From Diphasiastrum complanatum (taxonomy: Eukaryota > Streptophyta > Lycopodiopsida > Lycopodiales > Lycopodiaceae): a stretch of 64,000 nt of DNA. Positions within the stretch are counted from its first letter, which is position 1; each line of letters opens with the position of its first letter. A program made the position numbers and the translations under genes. Positions 55,312 to 64,000 of this stretch are shown here, piece after piece. The stretch is taken from assembly GCA_029204225.1 (NCBI GenBank), contig MU831912.1, positions 33,113 to 97,112 on the forward strand, in the 5' to 3' direction. The notes under the pieces were generated by a model. The model was not told the origin of the DNA. It saw only the letters and a list, made by a program, of their open reading frames with translations, and did no database searches.

Positions 55312-55850
55312 TTCAGGCCGTCTTGTCCTCTGCCAAATTTTCCTATCACCCTCAAAACAACACACCTCATTGTCAAGTTGCGTCGGCCGAACTGAATCTC
55401 AACTTGCAGTCTATGTGTAGGGGGGCTGATTAGGATGACCCAACCACTGTCGTCCTGGACAACCATGCATATGTCTAGGCTGGATTCCAACGTCTCATCG
55501 GACCACTTGTTCCAAGTGGACTCAACACCAACAACACCATCAATTGTATATCCTAAGGGCAAATCAACAATGATGGTGTCGGCATTGTAAGTGGTGCTCT
55601 TACCTTTCCTAATCCTCCTGGAAGAATTGTTGCTTTCCATAAAGCGTTTCATTACTTGATATTCTTGCAGGTTGTCACCTTGAGTAAGACCCTCTCGAAT
55701 ATTATTTGCATCTCCGACAATCATCTCAACTGACGACTTCAACCTCGTCTCTACACTCATCATGTCCACTTTCACATATTCATATTCGTCCCGTCTTCTT
55801 TTAGCAGGTGTGAAAGCCATGGTATCCTTTAGAGTCACAAAAATCACCAA
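55311..55850 (-). pseudogene. DNA methyltransferase-like gene, exon with putative catalytic motif
   Basis: 180 codons from acceptor ACATAG (55853-55851) to donor AAT|GTAAGT at 55310, phase 0 throughout. It starts with a basic DTMAFTPAKRRRDEYEYV segment. Residues 90-104 read ADTIIVDLPLGYTID, in the place of methylase motif IV (DPPY/DPPYG) after a beta strand, followed by WNKWSDETLESSLDICM and DSGWVILISPP, as in the D-PPYG...WD.WSDEEL...GWVII pattern. PPY has become LPL. The order motif IV then motif I is that of beta-class enzymes. The joined frame with the last exon is open. Confidence 0.6.
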
Positions 55851-55931
55851 CTATGTATGGCTTAAAATAATCTTATACAACAAGTAATTGCCTATTTTAA
55901 AAAAATCATAATAGATTTAAAAAAACCTTGA

Positions 55932-56320
55932 ACATCTTAGGATCATCTCTTGCGTTAGTGGAACAAGATTGACTTTTCTTTTGCCCTTCTTCTCCACTAC
56001 CACTTGAGGCTTCTCGGGGGCAAAAGTAAGCTTGGACTTCGTTGTTATCTGAGTGGCTACTGTATCATCTTTATCCTCTACAACAAGGTGACCCTTCTCA
56101 TTCAGATGGTACTGTGCCAGACGGAGGATATTCTCCCTCTTTGAAGTCTATCCACCAAGGACAATACTTGACCTCCCTCTCACTCAAGCCAGCTTTTCTA
56201 CCAATTTGTAGAATACTCACTTCTTTTTTTATGGTGAATTGGTTCCACATATCCATGATCAAAGGCATTTCCTCTATATCATGTTTTGCTTTAAGCTGGA
56301 AGAAATATCTGTTTAAACTC
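55932..56320 (-). pseudogene. DNA methyltransferase-like gene, central exon, frameshifted
   Basis: After an acceptor GTTGCAG it reads SLNRYFFQLKAKHDIEEMPL, DMWNQFTIKKEVSILQIGRK and LSEREVKYCPWWIDFKEG. Near 56115 the reading must shift one base to continue as ILRLAQYHLNEKGHLVVEDK and TTKSKLTFAPEKPQVVVEKK with a basic GKRKVNLVPL end. The donor near 55926 (GTTTTT) is poor. The function of this part is unknown; it lies N-terminal to the methylase core. Confidence 0.5.
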
Positions 56321-56398
56321 CTGCAACATTTTAGACCCAAAATCACAACAAACTAAAGAACATTTATTTTTTGTTTTCTAAGAAACATCAGGTTTTAC

Positions 56399-56505
56399 CT
56401 CCACGTCACTCTCTTCGCTGCTAGCTTTGCCTCTTCCTTTGCCTCGGTGGATATGATTGGTTCCATAATCCGAAGAACAAAAGAAGTGGGATTGACGTGA
56501 CGCAC
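56399..56505 (-). pseudogene. DNA methyltransferase-like gene, exon cut by a copia insertion
   Basis: Reads VRHVNPTSFVLRIMEPIIST and EAKEEAKLAAKRVTW, then AG|GTAAAA. The phase-2 junction AG|G across the 78-bp intron (56398-56321) joins correctly to SLNRYFF. The upstream end is lost where copia sequence begins, at about 56510-56530. Confidence 0.5.
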
Positions 56506-56519
56506 AAGCACATTCGGTC

Positions 56520-58090
56520 ATAGCGCTATCCGTGAAGAGATCAATCCTACCTCACATTCGATCATGCAAGACTTCCAAGAGTGCTTGGGAAGTACTTGCC
56601 AAGATGTTCCAAGTGAAGAATACGGCGAAAGTGCTTTATCTACGTAATCAACTCTCAACATTGAAGATGCAAGAGGGTGATACGCTTTCAAATCACTTAA
56701 TGAAGATCAAGGATCTTCGTGAAGAGCTTCTTAGCATTGACGAAATTGTCGAGAACTCTCAATTTGTTTCAATTACTCTTAATTCACTTCCTCATTCCTA
56801 TCTTCCATTTGTGTCTACTTTAAGCATATCTCTTAGGGGACAACAAATCTCCTTTGAAGAGCTTGTTGGCTTACTTCTCCAAGAAGAGCAAACAAGGATT
56901 AATTTTGGTGAACAAGAAGATCAAGCCTTCTTCACCAAAGGAAAAGGCAAGGGCAAGTGGAAGGGTAAGCCTTCTTCTTCCAAGGATCAAAAATCCAAGG
57001 AAGGCCAAGATCAAGGAGACCCAAAGAGATCACTTTTAATTGTTGCTTCGGGAACATTGCGAGGAGGTTTGTTTCTGTTGGATATTTATGAACCGAAAGC
57101 TTTGACATCCTTTGGTCTCGTTGCTACTTTTTCACATGCATTGGAGTTGGCTAAACTATGGCATGCGAGGTAGGGGCACCTCAATTTTGGAAGTTTGAAT
57201 ATGTTGAAGAAATTCAACATGTTGGAAGGCATTCCAAATATGGAGCATCCCGAAGGACATGTATGCGAAGGATGCATACTTGGTAAGTTTCAACGGAAGC
57301 CTTTTCCTATTAATGGGACTATCAAAGTTGGTGATAAGTTTGCCTTAATTCATAGTGATGTATGTGGTCCAATGAGGACCGAATCCATTGGTAAATGCAA
57401 GTACTTCGTTACTTTTATTGATGATTTTTCAAGGTTTACATGGATCTTTCCTATGAAGGCAAAATCTGAAGTTTTTCAACGCTTCAAAGATTTTCTAGCT
57501 ATGATAGAAAATCAATTCGGGCATACTTTGAAGATACTACGTACCGACCGAGGAGGGGAATACATTAAAAGTACGTTCGGCACGTTTCTTCAAAGCAAAG
57601 GCATTCTACATCAAATGACTACACCTTACACACCGCAACAAAATGGTGTTGTCGAGAGAAAAAATTCACACAATCATGGAGATGGCTCGTTGCATGCTTA
57701 AGGCAAAGGGCGTTCCCCACAAGTTTTGGGCTGAAGCGGTTATTACGGCGGCATACATTAGTAATCGGTGTCCGACTAAAGCCTTGAAGATTTTGACTCC
57801 TTATGAAGTTTGGTATGATTTGGTATCACCATCTAATGTTGAAGAGGAGGGACTGCCATCATCCTCTAATGGACAGCCCACTGGTTCTTCAAGCGAACAG
57901 CCCATAATTCATCAAGAGGAGAGATTTATGAAGAGGAACGACCTGTTGACAACTTTGGACAACATAGTCCAATTTCAGAGCACTTGGACAACAAAGTGTT
58001 GACAGTTCAGATCACTTTGGACAGCAAAGCGTTGATCAAAGTAAGGCTATTGGACAGCCTAAACCAGTCCCTAAATGGCTGTTGCAGACT
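56520..58090 (+). mobile_element. Ty1-copia fragment inside the methylase-like gene
   Basis: Plus strand. Gag reads HIRSCKTSKSAWEVLAKMFQ, YLRNQLSTLKMQEGDTLSNH and LVGLLLQEEQTRI, with a Lys/Gly-rich end. It then jumps, without zinc knuckle or protease, to pre-integrase (RGGLFLLDIYEPKA, LWHAR, GHLNFGSLNMLKK, HVCEGCILGKFQRKPF) and an almost complete integrase core: LIHSDVCGPMRTESIGKCKY, LKILRTDRGGEYIKSTFGTF and PYTPQQNGVVERK (D, D and E). One frameshift follows the Glu. The frame ends in a Ser/Gln-rich linker before RT, which is absent. No LTRs are seen. Confidence 0.87.
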
Positions 58091-58094
58091 TTGC

Positions 58095-58479
58095 AGACTC
58101 CATATAATGAAAGTACAAAGGCACCTTTCTCCTCAAGATAGCCATCTTGCCTGAATGTGGCCCTTAGAACCCTTGTTTATGGACCAACTTGACGGACACT
58201 CTCATGAATGTAAATCCTGCATAAAGGAATAAATGGATGTGGTGTCCGTCTTACCACTCGAAGCCGCTTCATAGTAGATGATAGCATTTCCACATGAAAA
58301 GTTTTTGGAATGCTAGCAATCTCGTCATCTTGAGACCTACCCTTCTTCTTTTTTCCCTCATCCTGAATGTCATCCAAGGGCAAATCTTCCTGCAAGTCTT
58401 CTTGCAATCGACGGAACTCACCGTCCACCTCTTCTTCTTCATGTGTCTCTTCCACGACAATATCTTCGACGAATTCTTT
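58095..58479 (-). pseudogene. DNA methyltransferase-like gene, N-terminal exon
   Basis: Minus strand from acceptor TTCATGTAG (58482-58480): KEFVEDIVVEETHEEEEVDG, then DDIQDEGKKKKGRSQDDE, MKRLRVVRRTPHPFIPLCRI and YIHESVRQVGP, a TAA at 58179-58177, and in the same frame TRVLRATFRQDGYLEEKGAF. The acidic-basic start followed by a compact domain, strand and position suggest it is the 5' part of the gene that resumes at 56505 beyond the copia element. A further frame at 58560-58640 (YLRKWYGRLERDYKIES) may be the preceding exon. Confidence 0.45.
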
Positions 58480-59999
58480 CTACATGAACACGACAACACA
58501 TTTTTGAAATTAAGGAAGAACATCTCGCTACAAATGATTAGAGATAGAGTATAGTAGTCATTCTGTAATATGTCTCTACTTTCGATTTTGTAGTCTCTTT
58601 CAAGTCTGCCATACCACTTTCTCAAATATGGTATCATATTCTAACTGTGAAAATTAACATGAATTTTCTAATTGAGAACAGATTAGCATTGAAAATCTCC
58701 AAAACTAGATTCTCAAAGCACCTCTAGCTTTGTCGTCTATATGAAGCTCAACATTATAATAACTTTTTTTTGGAAACATAGTTAAACTCCTAAGGCACAT
58801 CTAGCTAGAAGCTCTATTAGAAGATCCACATTATAACAGCTTCTTGTTGAGTGGGTCCATGGGATCGACTTTTTTCTTGTGCTCAAACAACACTAGTTAT
58901 ATGTTTCTATTAGGCATGGTTTCATCCCTACCATAAACTTCAGCAAATTCATGTCCCTTAACAAGTCAGAAAAAAGCTTTCCATTTCCATCTGTGCTGCC
59001 ATAGAAAGTCTACCAACAGTCAAACGATCAAGGATCTTTACGGATGTATATTGCAAATGTGCACTCAAATCAAGCGCTAACACCTCTCTGGCTCGACATC
59101 AATCAAGCGAATCTACATCAAGATAACTTCAGCTTTTTTCATCGTTAAGTATTTGCAATTATCATGCTCTTGTGAATGTTGGATGCTTTCCTTTGATAGC
59201 TTGCTAATATTTAGAGTTCTTAAATGCAGAAGATCTGATTTTTAGATCATCTTGAGGTTGATAGAGGGATTGGATCAAGGATATAGACTTCCTCCACATA
59301 ATAACCAAGTTGGCTATTAATTAGGATCTCCTCATAGGTGAGGACACTGGACTCCTTAGGTAGATAGGTTTTCTAGATTTTGATGTAGATCAAGTGAACC
59401 AAAAGAGAAAATTCTCAAAAGATTGAAAAATTTGGCCAAAGATCAATACGAAAGGAAACAAGCTGGAAAAAAGATTTAGATTATTGTTAGACCTTCTTGT
59501 GTGTCTGCTTCTTCAAGAGTTGATTACATAATTGATGATGTGGCATGCAATCACTCTTGGGTGACCTTCCATCATACATTTCCTTTGCTCTTTGGAGTGA
59601 AGCCGTACTAAAATTTATACTCACCCTACTTAGATTATTCTTTTCTAGATCTATGACATTTGGATTAGCATTTAGCTTGCTGGATTTGGAATCTGAGTAA
59701 TGATTTTGGAGCATGTGAAATCTCGTTTCTTTGACATTCTGTGCTACAGTATGATGTAAATAGGCACATAAGCTGCTAAATTTTCACTTTTTACATTTTG
59801 CATGCTACGCTTTGTTATTCTGCTGTTGATTGGAAACAGCGTTCAATTTTGTTGCCAATGATTGCGGCTATTTTGGATATGTTGTAATGAATTTCTGCAC
59901 ATTAAAGGTAATTTTATTTTATAATTTTTTTCCGTGTGTGTGTTCCAGCAAGATAGTTTCATGAAATCATTCATCCATTTTACATGCTCTTGTGAACAG

Positions 60000-60116
60000 G
60001 CTGGCGACGTCAAATCACTTGTTAGAGTCTTTTGTTTTCTAGGTGAAACTGATGCTGCCGCTAAGGTTGTATCTGAATCAAAGGATGCCTCTGCAGCATT
60101 TTTGCTTGCTTGTCAG
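60000..60116 (+). CDS. IFT140: IFT140 exon: TPR-like repeat
   Basis: 39 codons, phase 0 at both ends; acceptor GTGAACAG, donor CAG|GTACAC. It encodes AGDVKSLVRVFCFLGETDAA and AKVVSESKDASAAFLLACQ, matching the family pattern ARDxFSLVRIxCFxGxxxKAAxIxxETxxxAAxYHLARQ. Intact. Confidence 0.92.
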
Positions 60117-60735
60117 GTACACATCACCGCTCTGCATTTTATGTGACAATGTGCTAAGTTGGAGATGAGGGCTAAAGTTGCTTTGCAGTAGGTTGTCAAG
60201 AATTGTGCAATCTTGAGCTTATGTGAAATAGTGGCATGTAGCAGAATTTTTTTGTTATGAAGCCACCTTGCAAATAGAGTTTGCAGTTGTCAAGTTTTTT
60301 GATATATGCTTTTCCCTCACAATATATGAAAGCTAAACTCTACAAAGAAATCGTGCATTGATGCAGGGTTAGGACAAGAACCTAATCTAGGTTTTCACCT
60401 AGAAGTTGTAGCTCAAATATAGCTCTATTCTGCTTGTAGCTCTTCGTATCATTAAGGCATGATAATAAGAGCTTATTTTTCCGCTCCCTCACAACTTTGT
60501 TCCAAACTTACTTTGTAAAACTTTCTTTAGTTCAGAAGGGTTATCATGATGTCAAAATGCGAAGTATTACTGAAGACATATTAATGCCTTTGTATTTTAC
60601 ACATTGATGTAGAAGAAGAAGCATGAAAATATGATAGAATTGGAGCTAAACTCCAAGTGTCCACCAAAACTTTCTATCTTGGTTCATATTTATTCAACTT
60701 TTCCAGGGATCTTTCACTAGCAAGGGTTCTGCCCT

Positions 60736-60793
60736 GGTTAATGTTTTCATTTTCGTTTGTGTAGCTGGAGAAATTTGAAAGTATTGTGAAGCC
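60736..60793 (+). repeat. Decoy copy of the next exon's acceptor
   Basis: 60736-60793 repeats the intron end and exon start found at 60805-60866: both contain TTTTCATT, a TGTAG acceptor and CTGGAGAAAT, and both end in GAAGCCA. Use of the decoy AG (at 60763-60764, 71 bp upstream) would add 71 nucleotides and break the frame. Confidence 0.8.
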
Positions 60794-60835
60794 ACACCTG
60801 TCCACGTTAACGTTTTCATTGTTGGTTGTGTGTAG

Positions 60836-60961
60836 CTGGAGAAATCTGGAAACGTTCCAGAAGCCATTAATTTCTTCACAATGGCAGGAAGATACGACTA
60901 TGCAACTCAAGTTGCCATGAAGTACGGTGTTGACAATGAGCTATTATCCCTATCATTACAG
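60836..60961 (+). CDS. IFT140: IFT140 exon: TPR-like repeat
   Basis: 42 codons, phase 0 at both ends; acceptor TGTGTGTAG, donor CAG|GTGATT. It encodes LEKSGNVPEAINFFTMAGRY and DYATQVAMKYGVDNELLSLS, matching YExxxxVxxAVxFYTxAxxxxxAIRLCKExGLDxxLMxLAL. Intact. A decoy acceptor lies 71 bp upstream. Confidence 0.92.
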
Positions 60962-61787
60962 GTGATTTGCAGTATGTGGTCCAAAGAGTATACTACTCTG
61001 GCTACACCTTAGGAGCTCGTGAAATGATTTTTTAGAACTAGGAAGTCAATTTTTTATGACCAGCTCAGAACTAGTTTCTCTACTACTGCTTATACTTGAA
61101 ATTTTACTGCAAGGATGATCCAGGACAAATCCATGTCCGGATCCCAATTTCCTCTAGTTGAATCTTGACATTTCCACCACCAATTTTGCCTGCTAAGCTT
61201 GTTGTTGAGTGTTATGGATCTCTCTTAATTTCTCATTTTCAACCTTCCCACTTTTCAATCACTGTCATGGCATCAACAATGTTTTCTTTAGCTTGACTCA
61301 TTTAAAATCAAACAATTTTGGCTGTAAGAGCTTCCAACAAATTTTTATTAATTGGTTTTTCCTTTGCTAAATAAAAAAAATGATGATTTTTTCCTTTGTT
61401 GTAGTAGGCAATTGATCAATATAACATCATTTCTCTTTCGACACCAGCCACAGATCACAACTTCTATGGGTATCAGACGTTTTTTCCGAGATTGATATTT
61501 TATTCTGTCTTTTTACTTTCCTCAGCAGAGCAGGTAGTTAAGCTCTAGCACCTGTACCCTCTTCAGAGTTGGAGGTTAAGCTCTTTTATGTTTTTTATGA
61601 TTCTATGTTCGATAGGTCTTCTGACTAGCTAGAGAGCTTTCTATATTGTTCCTTCCACTTAGACTAGCGTTCTTTTATGTTATCCGACATGGACAGTGCT
61701 CGTACGTGATATGTACTTATTTCTTTTGTCTTATGTGCCCTTGGGCACCCAACAGACATTAATATAATTTCTTCTTCTTCTTCTTCT

Positions 61788-61818
<31 letters not shown>

Positions 61819-62930
61819 CTTCAGTGGAAGCAAGCTAATGGATGTAAGCATCTCCCATGCATCTTGAGTTGAGCTACACGATTCTAAATCTTTAAGAAGT
61901 TCATTAGAGACATTAATCTTAATGCAAGTGTAGAGCTATTTGAGCTCTCCTCTTGTATTTAGATTGCTCTTTTGGTTGATGTGGTTCCTCCTCATCTACC
62001 AACATAATATCGATCAAGACCTATAGTCCTCAAGAGACTCTTATATGTTTATTAGGATGCTCTAATAGTGTTCCTTTGTATGTTGTTGACAACATAGTAT
62101 TCTTGGTTGGAGTTGGCTTTCAGCTTATTAGTCTATTGTTTATCTCACTTTTGAATGATGCCTATGCACCCTTGTTCATAATTGCTAAGTGGGGAGAATC
62201 TAGAGAAAAAAAAGTTGGAAAAGATAGATCCACATACTTCATTGAGGAACAATGACTTATAAAAGTGGGAATGAAAGTTCAAATTCAATCTGGACTTTCA
62301 TAGAGGGATTGGTTAGGGATAAATGTTTGGCAATTGGCCATGTTGTGAGACTATATGACAAGCTAACGAAGGAAAGGTTCTAAGATTAATTGTAAATCCA
62401 CTCATCTAATCCACATGGGACTAGCAACAAGTGATAAATTGACCAGATGCTCCAATGAATTTCCACTAGCGTTATTGCTTGTTTCAGCCATGAAACTCTA
62501 GTGTGGGCTTGATGAACTTTTAGGATGAGTTTGTAACTCTATTGCCTCAAAAGGCAAGTAGTTGCTTAAGAGATTGTCTGAATGTGAGGCTCAAATGTTG
62601 TTTCATTAGAAATATGCCTTGGGGACCCCTTACATAATGCCATTAGCTCGCTTCTTCACTACGCATGATGCCTAATTGTGCCATTTTTCTTTGAAGTGTG
62701 TGGCAATCATTATCATTCTATGCAATTGTGATGTGTCTTTTTTGTAAGCACTTACGCGAAAGTTGGGAAGACCTATAAGGTTTTTATGCTCATTTATGCT
62801 ACACCTATCATGTTTTTGAATGGATTGAAGTAATAATATTTCATGAACATTGTGCACAACATAAATAAATTCAATACCATAGTTTTTTTGCTATTGTTTA
62901 CTCTTTGTGTTGCTCTATTTCCTATTGTAG
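60962..62930 (+). other. IFT140 intron with a LINE end
   Basis: GTGATT at 60962 to CTATTGTAG at 62930. Apart from the LINE 3' end at 61440-61818, no coding sequence or structured repeat was recognised. Confidence 0.8.
61440..61818 (+). mobile_element. LINE 3' end, short copy, plus strand
   Basis: A 5'-truncated copy consisting only of 3' UTR. It aligns along its length with the 3' UTR of LINE copy 3 (plus strand 47840-48175, inverted): CTTCTATGGGTATCAGACG, CTAGCTAGAGAG, CCACTTAGACTAG, CCGACATGGACAGTG. It has the hairpin GTGCC-CTTG-GGCAC (61735-61748), the block CATTAATATAATTTC, and a tail of (TTC)n(TC)n. Confidence 0.88.
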
Positions 62931-63016
62931 GAGTTCAAAGGAAGTAATGTTGTTGTCAGCAGACTACTTTGACGCAGAAAGGGATGCAAGAGAAAGCTGT
63001 ACTGCTTTATCAAAAG
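62931..63016 (+). pseudogene. IFT140: IFT140 exon with two frame breaks
   Basis: The acceptor TATTGTAG and donor AAAAG|GTAGTA are good, and the next exon continues in phase, but no single frame reads through. The family-like words are SSKEVMLLSADYF (frame starting 62932) and, one base later, TQKGMQEKAVLLYQK (frame containing 62972). The first matches SSPEDMIEAARYYE and the second the AVxLYHKAG segment. Splicing at 62931 gives a third frame that stops after 13 codons. So there is one surplus base at the acceptor side and one surplus (or two missing) near 62971. This could be sequencing error or a genuine inactivating change. Confidence 0.75.
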
Positions 63017-63190
63017 GTAGTAAAGTCCAGAACCTTTGGTATTATATTTATATTGAGACTCTAGTCTTATTATACTAAGAAGAATATGTGAAGAAAGTTC
63101 TTGGTAAAGTTAGTGAAATTACTACCATTTCTTGTCTGCAAAAGGATAATTCCTACTTTTGATCTATGACTATTTTGTCCTTTAACATAG

Positions 63191-63303
63191 GGTGGGGACC
63201 TTGAAAAAGCAATCCATATTTGCTTTCAAGTCCAACTTTTTGATGCTTTACTAGCTATTGTTGAAAAGATCGATGAAGGTGCAAACTCATCCTTGCTTAC
63301 AAG
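63191..63303 (+). CDS. IFT140: IFT140 exon: TPR-like repeat (last in window)
   Basis: 113 bp, phase 0 to 2; acceptor TTAACATAG, donor ACAAG|GTTGGT. It encodes GGDLEKAIHICFQVQLFDAL and LAIVEKIDEGANSSLLT plus AG for Arg, matching AGxxxKALELAFxxxQFxALxLIAExLxxxxDPxLLxR. The preceding intron is 174 bp. The C-terminal third of IFT140 lies beyond the window. Confidence 0.9.
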
Positions 63304-64000
63304 GTTGGTAATCTTTGAAAAGGCAACTTGTTGATTTTTCAACTAGCATGTAATCTTAAGCATATTCAATCTAAGGGACGATTATATTGGCCATCAACAA
63401 TATTCCAATAAATATATAATTCTTATTAGTCCATTTGATATGGTTATTGTCTCTTTAATTGGAAAATGTTATGGACACATTCTGTAGATTTTAATATCAG
63501 TGAAGCATAGAAGATCATAAATGAGGATATAATGGCATTCCCCTACTAAGAAGGCTGAAGTACCACATAAATGATCTATGGTTATCATACAAGCAATAGC
63601 AACAAGTTTTTTCCCATGAAGAGCTTAAGCAATACCAAATCACTAAGTTGAAGTAAGAATGTCCTTAGGCCATATTTATATCCAATGGGAACCCTATACT
63701 AGAGGCTTCCAGACACTTAACCTCAGCTCATTCATGAATATGTTTTGGGAATTATTGTTTTTTTGTAACCGCCCTAGTGTTTGACTGGCCATGCTTGCAT
63801 GCTATTATAGGGCCATTTTCTATGTATAGTAAACTCTACAAACAATATAGTTATCATGCATGTATGGTGGGCGCACTACTACAAGTGTAGAACTTAGTTT
63901 TATTGCTTAGTACTTCATTATGAGTCTTTACCCAAAATAGATAGTAATAATAGCAATTAGCCTTTTGCCTTCAGCTTTAGCTTTTTGGCTTTTGGCTTTT
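63304..64000 (+). other. IFT140 intron running out of the window
   Basis: AT-rich, no further IFT140 exon (expected words around CxDFFxxxxQYExAVxLL) and no retroelement protein seen up to the window end. Confidence 0.6.

Larger units (their letters stand above)
54321..59999 (+). other. IFT140 intron, 5.7 kb, with an antisense gene
   Basis: Bounded by GTAAGC at 54321 and GTGAACAG at 59999. The main content is a minus-strand methyltransferase-like gene (54709 to about 58640) interrupted by a copia element. 58700-59998 holds only a minus-strand frame 59487-59714 that I cannot assign. Confidence 0.85.

Noticed and set aside
1-64000. tRNA, rRNA or snRNA genes
   Set aside because: Initiator tRNA-like words occur only as retrotransposon primer binding sites; no full cloverleaf or rRNA sequence was recognised by eye.

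Overview
The window is nuclear DNA from a land plant with a large, repeat-rich genome. Two host genes are recognisable, both on the plus strand. The 3' end of a mitochondrial-type Lon protease gene lies at 829-1683. Nine exons of the intraflagellar transport gene IFT140 run from 29373 to 63303 and leave the window unfinished. IFT140 serves cilia, so a plant that keeps it should make flagellated sperm (bryophytes, lycophytes, ferns, cycads, Ginkgo). IFT140 introns of 10.0, 13.8 and 5.7 kb filled with retroelements fit a cycad, Ginkgo or fern better than a bryophyte; the species cannot be settled from sequence alone.

Layout. 1-1683: LINE scrap, a perfectly alternating purine-pyrimidine tract, LON1 3' exons. 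1684-5968: no gene recognised. 5969-8300: Ty1-copia RNase H scrap and two diverged LTR remnants. 8501-8875: broken coiled-coil ORF. 9101-14830: two minus-strand copia elements joined RT-to-gag, with primer binding site and LTR. 15787-23060: a minus-strand Ty3-gypsy gag-protease region split by a 5.2 kb copia element (16480-21711) with both LTRs and a 5-bp target duplication ACCAC. 23070-27626: copia scrap, gypsy pol, and an ORF with its own TATA box.

IFT140 then begins. Intron 29909-39922 holds a gag-only element (30446-32548) and a chimeric minus-strand gypsy element with two RNase H domains (33970-38837), itself interrupted by a LINE. Intron 40034-53801 holds a hAT transposase gene with C-terminal AT-hooks (43990-45879), two LINE copies in head-to-tail order (46033-50530) and older debris. 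Intron 54321-59999 contains, on the opposite strand, a multi-exon gene whose product looks like a DNA N4/N6 methyltransferase, split by a copia element. A short LINE copy lies in intron 60962-62930.

Two IFT140 exons have decayed partial duplicates just upstream of them, and one exon (62931-63016) does not keep its frame. Whether this IFT140 locus is functional, and where its N-terminal WD40 exons are, are the main open questions. All protein identities come from reading translations against remembered family motifs; no database search was run.
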